Assembly (NCBI GenBank): GCA_024516035.1
Contig: CM044963.1
Coordinates: 22,223,619 to 22,287,618, forward strand
Reading direction: 5' to 3'
Origin: Bactericera cockerelli
Taxonomy: Eukaryota; Arthropoda; Insecta; Hemiptera; Triozidae
Length of the DNA: 64,000 nucleotides
Both the position numbers and the translations under genes were made by a program. Below are positions 1 through 11,822 of this stretch, one piece after another. Position 1 is the stretch's first letter. Each line of letters begins with the position of its first letter. The notes below the pieces were generated by a model. That model was not told the DNA's origin. It saw only the letters and a program-made list of their open reading frames with translations, and made no database searches.

Positions 1-215
1 GACTGCTGGTCTACTCCCTGTTTATAGTCCCCCAGCCAGACAGCTGGTCTACTCCCTGTTTATAGTCCCCCTGCCAGACTGCTGGTCTACTCTTGTTTAT
101 AGTCCCCCAGCGAGACTGCTGGTCTACTCCCTGTTTATAGTCCCCCAGCGAGACAGCTGTCTACTCCTTGTGTATAGTCCTCCTGCCAGACTGCTGTCTA
201 CTCCCCGTGTATAGT
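1..215 (-). repeat. Tandem 35-39-bp repeats (element H tail)
   Basis: About six copies of a unit reading GACTGCTGGTCTACTCCCTG followed by TTTATAGTCCCCCAGCCA. The same unit recurs reverse-complemented as part of an interspersed element at 4.84, 23.67, 31.9 and 36.65 kb. Confidence 0.85.
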
Positions 216-399
216 CCAAAAACCAGAAATATTTATACATATTTAAAAGCTACCTTACAGCGTTTTTTTAACCCTTTGATATCTCAAAGGGTTAAAATTA
301 ACAAAATACAAAGTAAAACGCAAAATACTTCGTATAGTAACAATTATAGCCTAGCAGAGAAAAGCCAGCAAACACCTGTCATCATTCAATCAAACGAAA

Positions 400-1642
400 T
401 GTTCACCCTTAGTGACGCAATGACAAGTGGTGTCTACTCAACCCCCCAGGGACGGTCCTGAGTCCGATTCTCTACAATGTATATGTACACCAGATATATA
501 AATTGGGCCTAAAAGGGAAAGGGATTGTTTCATATGCTGACGACACCACTCTCTGTATAGGAAAAACCTGGGAGGAAGTCACTACTAAAATACAGGAAAA
601 CATGCTAGTACTAAAAAGATGGTTCAGATCCAGAAACCTACATTTAAACATAAATAAAACAAAAATTCTACCAGTTTGCATTAACAAGCCGTCTTTACCT
701 AGACAGAGCGGTGTCGTCATACATGAATCTGATTGCAATAACACAACAACCTGTCAATGTAGTAGCATCGACATGGTCTCCTCATGAAGTACCTAGGGGT
801 GGAGCTGGACCAGCACTTGCGTTGGGATGCACACATTGATTCACTAGTTAAAAGATTGCGCAGACTAATACATTCGTTTCTAGCCCTCAGGACATTTTTA
901 TCCATAAATATGTTAAGAGAAATCTACTTTGCACTTTGCCATCATCACTAGAATATGCAATATCCGCCTATGGAAGAGCTAGTAAGTCTGCACTCCATAG
1001 ACTAGAAGTTACACAAAAATTAATAATAAAAATCATATATAGGAAAAATAGACTATTTCCAAGTAAAAAATTATATCAAATTTCAAAATTACAAAATATA
1101 AAAAACCTCTTTTTTAAAAATATCTGTACATACGTACAAAAAAACTTTCTAGTAACATATAAAGATCACCAATACCAATTGAGAAGGAAAAACCCTGTGA
1201 TACCGCGTATGAAGACAAGTAAAGGACAAAAATCTATAAAATATTTAGAGTTAAAGCATTTGAACAATTACCCACGGAAATCAAAGAGGAACATGACAAA
1301 AAAAAAATTTAAAAACTTGCTTAAAAAAATGGATGGCAGAGAACGAAAACAAAAACACAACAATGAATTAATATCATGTTTTTTTATATATTTATAATTC
1401 TATGAATAATTATATAATTAAAAAAAAGGAACTATGTAGGTAAATTTACATTCCAAACAGAATAGGTAAAATTACATCCCAAGCAACTCTACTATCACAA
1501 AACAAGGTGCCTGGTTCTCCAGGTACCTTAGTGTGATAGTATAGTGCATACTCATATTATTATATTATTTTTATTAATTTTAAGTACTTTGTTCTTTATT
1601 ATGTTATTGTTATGAAATTATGTACAAATAAAGCACAATTCT

Positions 1643-1648
<6 letters not shown>
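400..1648 (+). pseudogene. 3' part of a dead non-LTR retrotransposon (reverse transcriptase)
   Basis: Reading across three frames gives reverse transcriptase motifs in order: PQGTVLSPILYN near 445-480, the catalytic SYADD box near 530-545, a NKTK motif near 653-665 and a YLGVELD motif near 790-810, then a lysine-rich C-terminal region (936-1397). Frame changes near 785 and 900-935 break the frame, so no enzyme can be made. AATAAA at 1627-1632 and a poly(A) tract at 1648-1672 mark the 3' end. The 5' part, with the endonuclease, is missing. The clade is not certain. Confidence 0.8.
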
Positions 1649-1674
<26 letters not shown>

Positions 1675-1972
1675 TATAAAAATAATAAAATCATTTTATT
1701 TTAATTCTTCTTCTTTTTCTTCTTCTTCGCGAAATAAGAACTTCTTCTCTCTAAAAACGTTTTTACTTTTCTATTTAAAACTGAAAAACTTAAGAGGAAA
1801 AAGAAAAACGTAATAATAGAGTTAGGGTGAAATATATGATGAAGACATTGCCCCAGGTAATAACCCCCACGCCGATGTTCTGTTTAGGGGTTTAGTACAT
1901 GAGGCAATCTCATCTAGTGTTGAAAATTACAACTTTTTCTATTTATTAATTTTTCACCCTATTATTCTGTAG

Positions 1973-2388
1973 ATGTTACATTTCCTCATTTTTTGTTTAA
2001 ATTTTTTTCTTCACCCTTTCTTTTTTTCCCCCGTCCCCTCTCTCTTTCCCTTCTCTCTCCCCCCTCTCTCACTCTCCCCTTCTCTCTCCCTCCTCTCCCC
2101 TTTCTCTCTCCCATTCTCTCTTTTCCCCCTCGCTCCTCTCTCTCTCTCCCACTCTCCTCCTCTCCACTCTCTCACTCTCTCACTCTCTCACTCTCTCTCT
2201 CTCCTCTCTCACTCTCTCTCTCTCTCTCCTCTCTCTCTCTCACTCTCTCTCTCTCACTCTCTCTCTCTCACTCTCTCTCCTCCTCACTCTCTCTCACTCT
2301 CTCTACTCCTCTCTCTCACTCTCTCTCACTCTCTCTCTCTCACTCTCTCTCACTCTCTCTCTCTCTCTCTCTCACTCTCTCTCTCTCA

Positions 2389-2439
<51 letters not shown>

Positions 2440-2870
2440 ACTCTCTCTCTCTCTCTCCCACTCTCTGCAACTCATTCTCTCTCCCATTATCTTTCTATCC
2501 CCCACTCGCTCTCTCTCTCTCACCTCTCTTTCTCTCTCTCTCACTCTCTTTCTCTCTCTCTCACTCTCTTTCTCTCTCTCCCACTCTCTTTTCTCACCAA
2601 CTCTCTCTCTCCCACTCTCTTTCTCTCACCAACTCTCTCTCCCCCACTCTCTTTCTTCTCTTTCTCTCTCTCTATCCCACTCACTCTCTCTCTCTCTCTC
2701 CCACACTCTCTCTCTCTCTCTCCCACCCTCTCTCTCTCTCTCCCACTCTCTCTCTCTCTCCCACTCTCTCTCTCTCCCACTCTCTCTCTCTCCCACTCTC
2801 TCTCTCTCCCCCACTCTCTCTCTCTCTCCCACTCTCTCTCTCTCCCACTCTCTCCCACTGTCTCTTCTCT
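1973..2870. repeat. Long polypyrimidine (CT)n tract with CTCTCTCCCAC variants
   Basis: About 900 bases of almost pure C and T on this strand. Open frames of about 300 codons run through it in two frames, but they encode only S, L, P, H and F and are a by-product of composition. Confidence 0.95.
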
Positions 2871-2880
2871 TTTTTTTCAA

Positions 2881-3840
2881 TCGCTCGCTGCCATAGCTCG
2901 CGGCTGTATCATAGTTCCATAACCAGTAGCACGACAACAACGATAGAAATTATTATTATCAATTATTATTATTACTATTTAATTTCACGTATACAGAGAA
3001 CATACACTTGAATGGTAGATATCATATTACTTCTACTGATACTACTAGAATTAATATTATTGTCATTGCTGTTGTTATTGCTGCTGTTATTATGATTAAC
3101 AGGAAAATAAAACCCGAGTGTTTCAGGATTTCTTTCTCTTCCTCCCCGACTGGTTTACATCTACGTGCCAGGACTTACCACAGGATAACACGAAGCATTT
3201 TCCTTTTCCATTTTCCTGTATACTGTATCCGAAGTTATACACACTAGCGGGCTGCACCCACTTCGCCAAACCATCACACTTACACAAGAGAGCGCGCGAT
3301 AGTAACGTCAATTTGTGCAAAGTAAATTAGATCAATTAAAATTCGTGTAATTTTATATTATGAAAATGATTCAAAAATTAAAAAATTGATAAACACAAGA
3401 CCGATGTCACTCTAAAAAATCAACAATAAAATACGGGCATTCCCGTCTTTCTTGATCCTCTGAGCCTAAGCGATGTTGCTCCAATGATCGAATATTGCTC
3501 CTGAGTCTTCACCCATGCTAAGACTGATGAAAACGCCTTACTGTTCTTGGCACTCAAAACATAGTTCGTCAAATTTATCAAATCCGCACTACTAAATTTG
3601 TCAAAGCTTGGAATCGAGTAACCTGTCTTTAGGTTACAAGTCCTCTGCAGTAACGATAGAGCTGCAACCGATTCTGAAATTCATGGCACATTGCATAATT
3701 GAATCTATTCTAGGGCGCTCATAAGAAAATCTACCTCGTGTTGGGACGGAAATGTTCCAAGATCATGTTTTCTTTAGTAGGAGGGAGCATTTTTTTTTTC
3801 GAAGAAAAATCTGTACCCCTAGGATTCAATCGGACGACCT
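2881..3840. other. No feature seen
   Basis: Mixed AT-rich sequence with short ATT/TTG runs. I see no coding, RNA or repeat signal I can support. Confidence 0.5.
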
Positions 3841-3844
3841 CTGG

Positions 3845-4085
3845 ATATATTATGTAATTTTGAGTACTTTAATAATATGGGTAATTTTGAGTAGTAAATT
3901 TAAAAATATAGGTAATTTTGAGAAGTAAATTAAATAATATAGGTAATTTTGAGTAATAAATTTAATAATTTAAGTAATTTTGAGTAATAAATTTAATAAT
4001 ACATGTAATTTTGGGAAGTAAATTTAATTATATATTATGTAATTTTGAGTAATAAATTAATAAATACGTGTAATTTTGAGAAAAT
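3845..4085. repeat. Degenerate tandem repeat, about 28-32-bp unit
   Basis: About eight copies of a unit built on GGTAATTTTGAGTAATAAAT with ATTTAATAAT linkers. AT-rich minisatellite. Confidence 0.8.
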
Positions 4086-4284
4086 TAAATTTCAAGAAGG
4101 AGACATTGACATTTTTTTTTTTTTTTTTAAGAACCCACCCAGTAGAGAAAAGTAGAAAAACAATTTTCCACTTTCTAAATGGATGTTCCTTGTACAACTC
4201 TTTAGTAGACTCCCTATGATGTCCCTGTCACGCGCTTTGTACGGCATATGACATACCGGGTGTCTCGCAAGTAGTGAGGCTTCG

Positions 4285-4545
4285 AGATTTCTTGTTGGTT
4301 TTAACGTCTCTTTCGACAGCATGTTCATATCACGACGAGAGTGTTACCCTCCATTCGCAGGAAACTCACAAACCGGCTACCCATATTATCCTCACCCAGA
4401 CTGGGATGGGCCGGAATGCCAACATCACGAAGCCAACGGAATGCCAACATCTTCACTTGGCTGGACGTTGCTTAACTTCGGTGCTCTTAAGAGAACCATT
4501 CAACACGGCATCGACGCGACGCTGCGTTATCGTTATGGAACACCA
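4285..4545 (-). mobile_element. 5S rRNA-derived SINE
   Basis: On the minus strand the head contains CACCGAAGTTAAGCAACGTC, matching the internal promoter region (box A) of 5S rRNA. The body (CATTCCGGCCCATCCCAGTC, GTTTGTGAGTTTCCTGCGAA) is shared with copies at 5.93, 21.54, 40.31, 44.28 and 51.74 kb. This head is diagnostic of SINE3-type elements. Confidence 0.8.
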
Positions 4546-4839
4546 AAGAGTGACAGGATAGGACAGAACTTTCCAACACCCTGTGCATAACCAAGCAAGT
4601 CTCATATTTGAAAGAGAAAAAGTATTTATACTCGTATTATTTTGTTTCTCCAGTTCAGTACAGTATTTGTGTATATCATCTCTAACTTTCCAGAGAAGTA
4701 CAAAAATACTTTTCCTCAGAAAGTAAAAGTATTTAGAGAAAAATGAAGGAGACTTAGGATGGTTTATTTTGAGAGTGGAAATTTGGTGTAGTGGTCTAAG
4801 GCTCTGGTTTAGTACACAGACACTTGTGGGGGTAGACCT

Positions 4840-5085
4840 ATAAACAGGAGTAGATCAGTAGTCTAGCTGGGGGATTATAAACAGGGAGTAGACCAGCAGT
4901 CTAGCTGGGGGACTACAAACAGGGAGTAGACCAGCATTGGCTTGGTTCTAGGGGTCCTTGTCAATTATAATTGACAAGGAGGCTAATGATTATTAGCCTC
5001 CTTGTAAAGACAGTTGTAGAAGTGCTGAGTCATTCTTTAACTGTCTGGCTACCATCGTTCACGATGACGCCACCCTATGATGATG
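4840..5085 (+). mobile_element. Interspersed element H with tandem 5' units
   Basis: Two to three 39-bp units (GGGGACTATAAACAGGGAGT then AGACCAGC) lead into a constant body: TTGGCTTGGTTCT, TTAGCCTCCTTGTAAAGACA, CATCGTTCACGATGACGCCA. The same unit-plus-body order is seen at 23.67 kb and 36.65 kb, and reversed at 36.41 kb. The class is unknown; it has no obvious tRNA head. Confidence 0.7.
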
Positions 5086-5153
5086 ATTGGTAGGGGTGGG
5101 TGAACTCTGATCTTACCTACTGCAATTCCTGACTATTCTTTAACATACATATA

Positions 5154-5468
5154 CAGGGTGTCCCACCAAAGTTGGACACCTCAAATTCCTTGGCCCCTGA
5201 AAGAGTTTTTGAAAAAATAAAAAATCCAAGGGTACATGTCCTAAAATTGCGGTTTCAGTCATGAATTTTTTTACAGGGTGGTTCAAAAGTCAGAAATTGA
5301 GGTTGTCAACTTTCGATTTTTAAATGGATCGACCTTAATTTTATTTGATAATTTTTTCATGACTGAAACCGCATAGTTAGGACATGTACCCTTGGATTTT
5401 TTATTTTTCATAAAAACTCTTTCAGGGGCCGAGTAATTTGAGGTGTCCAACTTTGGTGGGACACCCTG
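5154..5468. mobile_element. Palindromic MITE with CAGGGTGTCCCACC termini
   Basis: Both ends read CAGGGTGTCCCACCAAAGTT in inverted orientation, and the inverted match runs about 120 bases into each arm. TA dinucleotides flank both ends (5152-5153 and 5469-5470), as expected of a Tc1/mariner-type TA duplication. There is no coding capacity. Confidence 0.85.
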
Positions 5469-5699
5469 TATATCATTTGAGGAGGAGGAGGGGGTTTACC
5501 CTCCTTTCTCTGGAAGCTCGATTGTATAAAAGGAGGGAAGAGAAAGGGGCAAATAAATACGAAGAAATAAAAACTAGTGAGTAAATTTGAACAAAAAGAG
5601 GTGAGTGAGAGAGAAATGAAACACAGAGGGAGACAAAGATGAAGAAAAGGGGAGCGAGAAAAGAGTTAAGAATTTTTCAATCTCTTTAGCGGCAGAATA

Positions 5700-5707
5700 A
5701 GAGAATG

Positions 5708-5779
<72 letters not shown>

Positions 5780-5790
5780 GAGAGATAGTA
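5700..5790. repeat. (GA)n microsatellite
   Basis: About 90 bases of near-pure GAGAGA. Confidence 0.95.
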
Positions 5791-5924
5791 AGAATTGAGA
5801 GATGGAGAATGAAGGAGGAAGAGAGGTAAAATGGGAGAAAGAGAGGAGAAAAACAATGATTGGGAGGGATATTAATTACTTTTTCTTTCAATTACCTTAA
5901 GTCCAAGGGCGAAATTATTTTTAT

Positions 5925-6170
5925 TTAACTGTCGCTCTCAACTGCATGGTCATAAGCACGACATATGTTTTAGTCTCAATTCGCTGGAAACTCACAAACA
6001 AGCTAATCAGATTAACCTCACCCAACTTCATGGGGGCGGAAAATCGCCAGCTCCACGAGGGCTCGAATATAAAATGGTCACCCATCCCAGTCTTAAACCT
6101 CGCTGATCGATGCTTACCTTCAGTGCCGAAACGAGAACTAGCCAGCGTCGATTGCACGTTGAATACACCC
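5925..6170 (-). mobile_element. 5S rRNA-derived SINE
   Basis: On the minus strand: TTCTCGTTTCGGCACTGAAG, then GACTGGGATGGGTGACCATT, which matches the box C end of 5S rRNA. It shares a body with the other SINE-G copies. Confidence 0.75.
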
Positions 6171-6429
6171 GTTTTCGTTCTGTCACTGAAGTTTAGCTAT
6201 GTCCAGCGGGGCTAGGAAGAAGAAGTTTAGGACTTACCTTTCTAGGAATTTCTTAAATGGCTCGTTTCTCAGGTGGTTGAAAATTTCCTGGATATAAGGC
6301 TGAAATGAGAGAAAGACCATAAATTAATAAATAATAGTTGAATCAGAAAATGAAATTGAAAAAAAAAAAATACCCATTCGATGTACTTTTGTTTCGATTA
6401 CGAAACTCGATCGAACAGATTCTCCTAGC

Positions 6430-8372
6430 AGACGATGTAGAGCTATTGTCAACAACCCTGTACACACAGATGTGTAGAGTATTGTCCACAACCCTGTACA
6501 CACAGATGTGTAGAGTATTGTACACAACCCTGTACACACAGATGTGTAGAGTATTGTCCACAACCCTGTACACACAGATGTGTAGAGCTATTGTCCACAA
6601 CCCTGTACACACTGATGTGTACAGTATTGTCCACCAACCCTGTACACACTGATGTGTAGAGTATTGTACACAACCCTGTACACACTGATGTGTAGAGTAT
6701 TGTCCAAACCCTGTACACACAGATGTGTAGAGTATTGTCCACAACCCTGTACACACTGATGTGTAGAGTATTGTCCACAACCCTGTACACACTGATGTGT
6801 AGAGTATTGTCCACAACCCTGTACACACAGATGTGTAGAGCTATTGTCCACAACCCTGTCACACTGATGTGTAGAGTATTGTCCACAACCCTGTACACAC
6901 AGATGTGTAGAGTATTGTACACAACCCTGTACACACAGATGTGTAGAGTATTGTACACACTGATGTGTAGAGTCTTGTCCACAACCCTGTGTACACCACT
7001 GATGTGTAGAGTATTGTCTACAACCCGGTACACACTGATGTGTAGAGTATTGTCCACAACCCTGTACACACTGATGTGTAGAGTATTGTCCACAACCCTG
7101 TACACACTGATGTGTAGAGTATTGTACACAACCCTGTACACACAGATGTGTAGAGTATTGTCCACAACCCTGTACACACTGATGTGTAGAGTATTGTACA
7201 CAACCCTGTACACACAGATGTGTAGAGTATTGTACACAACCCTGTACACACTGATGTGTAGAGTATTGTCCACAACCCTGTACACACTGATGTGTAGAGT
7301 ATTGTCCAGAACAACCCTGTACACACTGATGTGTACAGTATTGTCCACAACCCTGTACACACTGATGTGTACAGTATTGTCCACAACCCTGTACACACAG
7401 ATGTGTAGAGTATTGTGCACAACAACCCTGTACACACTGATGTGTAGAGCTATTGTCCACAACCCTGTACACACTGATGTGTACAGTATTGTCCACAACC
7501 CTGTACACACAGATGTGTAGAGTATTGTGCACAACAACCCTGTACACACTGATGTGTAGAGCTATTGTCCACAACCCTGTACACACTGATGTGTAGAGCT
7601 ATTGTCCACAAAACCCCGTACACACAGATGTGTACAGTGTTATCCATAACCCTGTACACAGATGTGTAGAGTATTGTACACAACCCCGTACACACAGATG
7701 TGTAGAGTATTGTCCACAACCCTGTACACACAGATGTGTAGAGTATTGTCCACAACCCTGTATACACTGATGTGTAAGTATTGTACACAACAACCCTGTG
7801 CACACTGATGTGTAGAGTATTGTACACAACCCCGTACACACTGATGTGTAGAGTATTGTACACAACCCTGTGCACACTGATGTGTAGAGTATTGTACACA
7901 CTGATGTGTAGAGTATTGTCCACAACCCTGTGCACACTGATGTGTAGAGTATTGTACACAACCCTGTGCACACTGATGTGTAGAGTATTGTACACACTGA
8001 TGTGTAGAGTATTGTACACAACCCTGTACACACTGATGTGTAGAGTATTGTACACACTGATGTGTAGAGTATTGTACACAACCCTGTACACACTGATGTG
8101 TAGAGTATTGTTCACAACCCTGTACACACTGATGTGTAGAGTATTGTCCAGAACACAACCCTGTACACACTGATGTGTAGAGTATTGTACACAACCCTGT
8201 GTACACACTGATGTGTAGAGTATTGTTCACAACCCTGTACACACTGATGTGTAGAGTATTTGTACACAACCCTGTACACACTGATGTGTAGAGTATTGTA
8301 CACAACCCTGTACACACTGATGTGTAGAGTATTGTACACAACCCTGTACACAGATGTGCAGAGCTATTGTCC
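6430..8372. repeat. 36-bp minisatellite, about 52 units
   Basis: The unit is TGTGTAGAGTATTGTCCACA followed by ACCCTGTACACACTGA, 36 bases. Two positions vary independently between units: GTCCAC versus GTACAC, and CACTGA versus CACAGA. Because 36 is a multiple of three, every frame that lacks a stop stays open, which gives many long but meaningless frames on both strands. Confidence 0.97.
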
Positions 8373-8937
8373 TTGTTCTAATGACTGCATAGATCACAAC
8401 AGATCTGTTCTGTCGGGCTATATGTATGTAGCTACCATTATCATTTGGTTCTGTCAATACTTGGCTACTAGCATTATCTCAGTCGAGAACTATTAGTCCT
8501 GTTAACGAATGCTGGTATCAAATTATTTATCGATTTATTCAGTGCCGTGGTTCAGTGCAAACTAATCTCTTATTTAGCAACCCACCATAATATATGATGG
8601 GCAGCATGGATATTAATTTGTATAAATAAAAAAATATTATTCTTATTCTTCAGGATCTACATGTAAAGCAAACTGTTAGCGTAATGGGTCTGTTTCGAGC
8701 CGACATTGTAAATAAAGCCGACAGTCTAAATCTCAAGAATCAACATCACAACAAAAAATAATATTGAAGATTAGTCAAATTGAAAATGATTGGAAATTGT
8801 CAAGAAATCTTAATGTTTTAATTAGTATGTTGTTTAAAAAAATGTTATAAGGTATCCTTTGTCGTATGGCAACCTGTTGATGTACAGGAAGGTTGAAATA
8901 TATATATACCTATACTACACAATACTCATGTAATGTA
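8373..8937. other. No feature seen
   Basis: AT-rich sequence between the minisatellite and the first SINE-A copy; no coding or RNA signal. Confidence 0.5.
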
Positions 8938-9165
8938 TGTGCACTGGTAGTCAAGTGTTTAACGCGCTTGTCTGGCAATCCAGGTAGCGTAGGAGTCCGT
9001 TGGTTCGAATCCCACCCAGTGCGTGAATTTTTCCTCATCAATATGAGTTTTGTGACCACATAATAATAAGACTCTGAGGGCCAGGTGGTAGAAAATGCTT
9101 TGAGCATTAACCTCACCTGATGGTTAACTTCCACTAAAGAGTATTTTTATTATTATCAGGTTGGA
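8938..9165 (+). mobile_element. tRNA-derived SINE, family A
   Basis: The tRNA-like head GCACTGGTAGTCAAGTG has an A-box-like TAGTCAAGTG and the B-box-like GGTTCGAATCCCACC. The body contains GACCACATAATAATAAGACT and TGCTTTGAGCATTAACCTC, and it ends in (ATT)n. Similar copies lie at 46.4, 47.2 and 59.9 kb. Confidence 0.85.
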
Positions 9166-9239
9166 GAGAGTATACCCATGAAATACATAGGACTTGCTTT
9201 TTTTTTTTTTTTTTTTTTTTGGCAGTGGACCAAAATTAG

Positions 9240-10050
9240 GGTCCATAGAGCCACCTAGGACTTGTTAATGATAATAATACTCTTTAGTGGAAGGTAACCA
9301 CCAGGCGGGGTTAATGCTCAAAGCATTTTCTACCACCTAACCCTCAGAGTCTTATTATTATGTCGTTATTACATTGTATTTGTTTGCTCTCAAATTATTT
9401 ATTTATTTACACTTTTTTTTATACAAACAATCAATCATCAACAATAAATGAATAACAATAAATTAAAAAAAAAACTTAGAAGTATGTGCAAAAAAATAAA
9501 ATAAAGATCAAAATTAATTTTTAATTACAATTGTTTTGTAATCTGGGGTGAATTTAATGCCTCAGGCATTTTCTGCCACTTAACCCCGGACGAAAAATGA
9601 CGAAAAATTCATCCATTGGGATCCCTACGCTGCCTGAATCACCAGACAAGCGCGTTATCCACTTGACTACCAGTGCATGTTGTTTTCTACAATGATGTTT
9701 TTCTGTCATATATTATACGCCACTGAGAGACATGACAGTTTGCCTAATGACATTAGTGTTAGTCTAGTGGAGCGTCTATAACCAATATGATACCAGCACA
9801 CGTACAGATATACAATGCATGCATATACGTATAATGTAAGTGTGTAAATTTTACGAGTGTAGTTATAGATATAATCAAAGGTGATAACACTGGGGTTGGA
9901 AAAATACAAGGTACTGTTGTTTTGGCAATAAAGTGATTGACTTTACTAAAAACTCTAAAAAGTAATAACACTCTTTTAGTGGAGTGTAACCACCAGGCGA
10001 GGTTAATGCTCAAAGCATTTTTTACCACCTAACCTTCAGAGTCTTATCAG
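9240..10050 (-). mobile_element. Cluster of broken family A SINE copies
   Basis: Three inverted fragments: a 3' body at 9270-9360, a fuller copy at 9535-9682 ending in the tRNA-like head, and a 3' body at 9965-10050. The intervening sequence at 9360-9530 and 9690-9960 is AT-rich and uncharacterised. Confidence 0.75.
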
Positions 10051-10290
10051 TGGTTAAGCACTCGCTTGCCATGCGGAAGGTTCCGGGTTCGAACCCCGCG
10101 CGCCGACAAAAAATTGTATTCAAAACTTGGCTACAGTTGTTTGTAAGGGATAACTTCCGGTGCGCTCGTGTTGGCCCAGCGCACCTAAATGGGAAGTATT
10201 GTGTCACTTCCCCTCTGATGGGGAGGCATACTACGGGATGGGCATACTACAACACAGACCACAAGTGTCTACAATAGCTCCTGTGGTCAG
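10050..10290 (+). mobile_element. tRNA-derived SINE, family F
   Basis: The head AGTGGTTAAGCACTCGCTTG with B box GGGTTCGAACCCC is followed by a non-tRNA body (GTTTGTAAGGGATAACTTCC, CCCTCTGATGGGGAGGCATA). A second copy is at 58.74 kb on the minus strand. It could be taken for a tRNA gene from the boxes alone, but the body repeats elsewhere. Confidence 0.75.
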
Positions 10291-10314
10291 AAACTCAAAT
10301 TATTGAGAAAAAAA

Positions 10315-10405
10315 TTATGCACTGGTTGGATTCGAACCAACGGATCACCACGCTACCTGGATTAGCAGACTAGAGCGTTAACAGTTGACTATCAGAGCAC
10401 AAGTT
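10315..10405 (-). mobile_element. Family A SINE head fragment
   Basis: Only the tRNA-like part is present, inverted, with GGATTCGAACCAACGGATC. Confidence 0.7.
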
Positions 10406-10675
10406 TCATGCCAATCTATTTCTCAAATACCACATTCTATGCGAAATTAGTCAAAAGACTCTTTTCTGGTTCAACAAAATGTTATGTTTTTACTGGTGTG
10501 GGGCATTAGTCATTACCCCACAACCAAATGCCCAACTTGAACAAATATTTTAAATAGAATTATTAGATTTTTTTAATGTGAATATTTGACATTTTTTGTG
10601 GTCATTTCACTTGTGCAGGTAAAATTATGAGACTTTCAGCATTGAAAAATCACTTCGCATATCCAGAACATATCT

Positions 10676-10890
10676 ATCCCGGTAGTTCAGTGGTAATGGA
10701 GGCACTCTGAGAATCCAAAGATTCCAGAGGTCGAGGTTTCGAAACCCAGCCGGGACGAGACAAGTTATCCTCCCATTTGATTTGAACACATTACAATACG
10801 TATGTCTTGAGCTGACTGCTGGAATAATGGGACTTAAACAGTCCTAATCGGGCAGTATAAATAAGACGATTTTATTTATTATTTAGTTTA
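10676..10890 (+). mobile_element. tRNA-derived SINE, family D
   Basis: Head CCCGGTAGTTCAGTGG with B-box region GGTTTCGAAACCCAGCC; body CAAGTTATCCTCCCATTTG and GCTGGAATAATGGGACTTAA; ends GGGCAGTATAAATAAGACGA. Confidence 0.8.
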
Positions 10891-11124
10891 AAGTTCAATA
10901 GTACATGTCATTTTTTTTTCACCCGGTATAAGAGTAGGTAGGTAGTTAGTAATGAAGCGATACTTATCAATTATGTGATACCTATAAATCTGAGTACAAG
11001 AGGACTGCAGAAGTAATCGAACATTGTAATTCTCTGATCAAAATTTAATACTGTCTACAATATTCTCATTGTTAAACTACTGCGGACACGACAGAGTTGA
11101 ACTTATATGGTCCGTAGGTAATAA

Positions 11125-11315
11125 TAATAATAATATCGCCTTATTTACTGCACGATTAGGATTATTAAGTCCCATTATTCCAGCAGTAAGCCCACGACGT
11201 ATTATTATGTGGTCAAAATCCCAAATGGGAGGGTATGACTTGCCATGTCCCGGCTGGGTTTTGAACCCGCGACCTCTGCTTTACAAGTCAGACACCTTGA
11301 CTGCATGGTAATTCA
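11125..11315 (-). mobile_element. tRNA-derived SINE, family D
   Basis: Inverted copy: GGGTTTTGAACCCGCGACC with the D-family body and 3' end at the left. The head is partly diverged. Confidence 0.75.
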
Positions 11316-11822
11316 ATTATGACCCAGTTGAATACAATTATTCAATTTTATTTTTTTTAGGCTTTCATGGCAGGATTCTCAAATTCCTTGAGCTCTTCCA
11401 CCCAACCATTTGTTACTGACTAGTAGTCAGCAACAATAGAAATAGAAGGAAAATAAGAGAAGCAGTATAGGATATGAATTAAAAAAAAAAGATGTAGAAA
11501 AGCATAATAATAATTTTCTTTTTTTTTTGTAAATTCATCATGTACCGTAAAACGTAAAATAAAGAGTATTATTTCGTTTTATTTCTCACTAGCCGTTTGC
11601 CCGTGCTTTGCAAGGGGACTAAATTTCAAATTTACTAAGGCATGGCCGTACTGCTGGACAGCAATGCCTTTTTGAACTTTTTATAATTTTTCTGGACAAA
11701 GCGATAATGGTTTAGGGGGGGGTCATTTCTGAGACATTTTTCGCTTTCTCTTACCGTTTTGGCTAAACAACTCCGGACAAAAAACAAACATAGGTAGGTA
11801 GTCCTTTTTTCTGTTTTATATA

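Noticed and set aside
1973..2922. Open frames of about 300 codons in two plus-strand frames and 100 codons on the minus strand
   Set aside because: Pure CT composition; the products are only S, L, P, H, F (or E, R, G, W, V) and no codon bias or motif supports a gene.
6449..8341. Many long frames on both strands over the 36-bp minisatellite
   Set aside because: A unit length that is a multiple of three keeps all stop-free frames open at once; no start context, domain or composition of a real protein.
6430..8372. CRISPR-like regular spacing
   Set aside because: Units are contiguous with no unique spacers, and the DNA is from an animal genome.
10050..10110. tRNA gene from A and B boxes (also at 8938, 35660, 36238, 47164)
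   Set aside because: Each head is joined to a repeated non-tRNA body found elsewhere in the window; the arms do not fold as a clean cloverleaf. They are SINEs.
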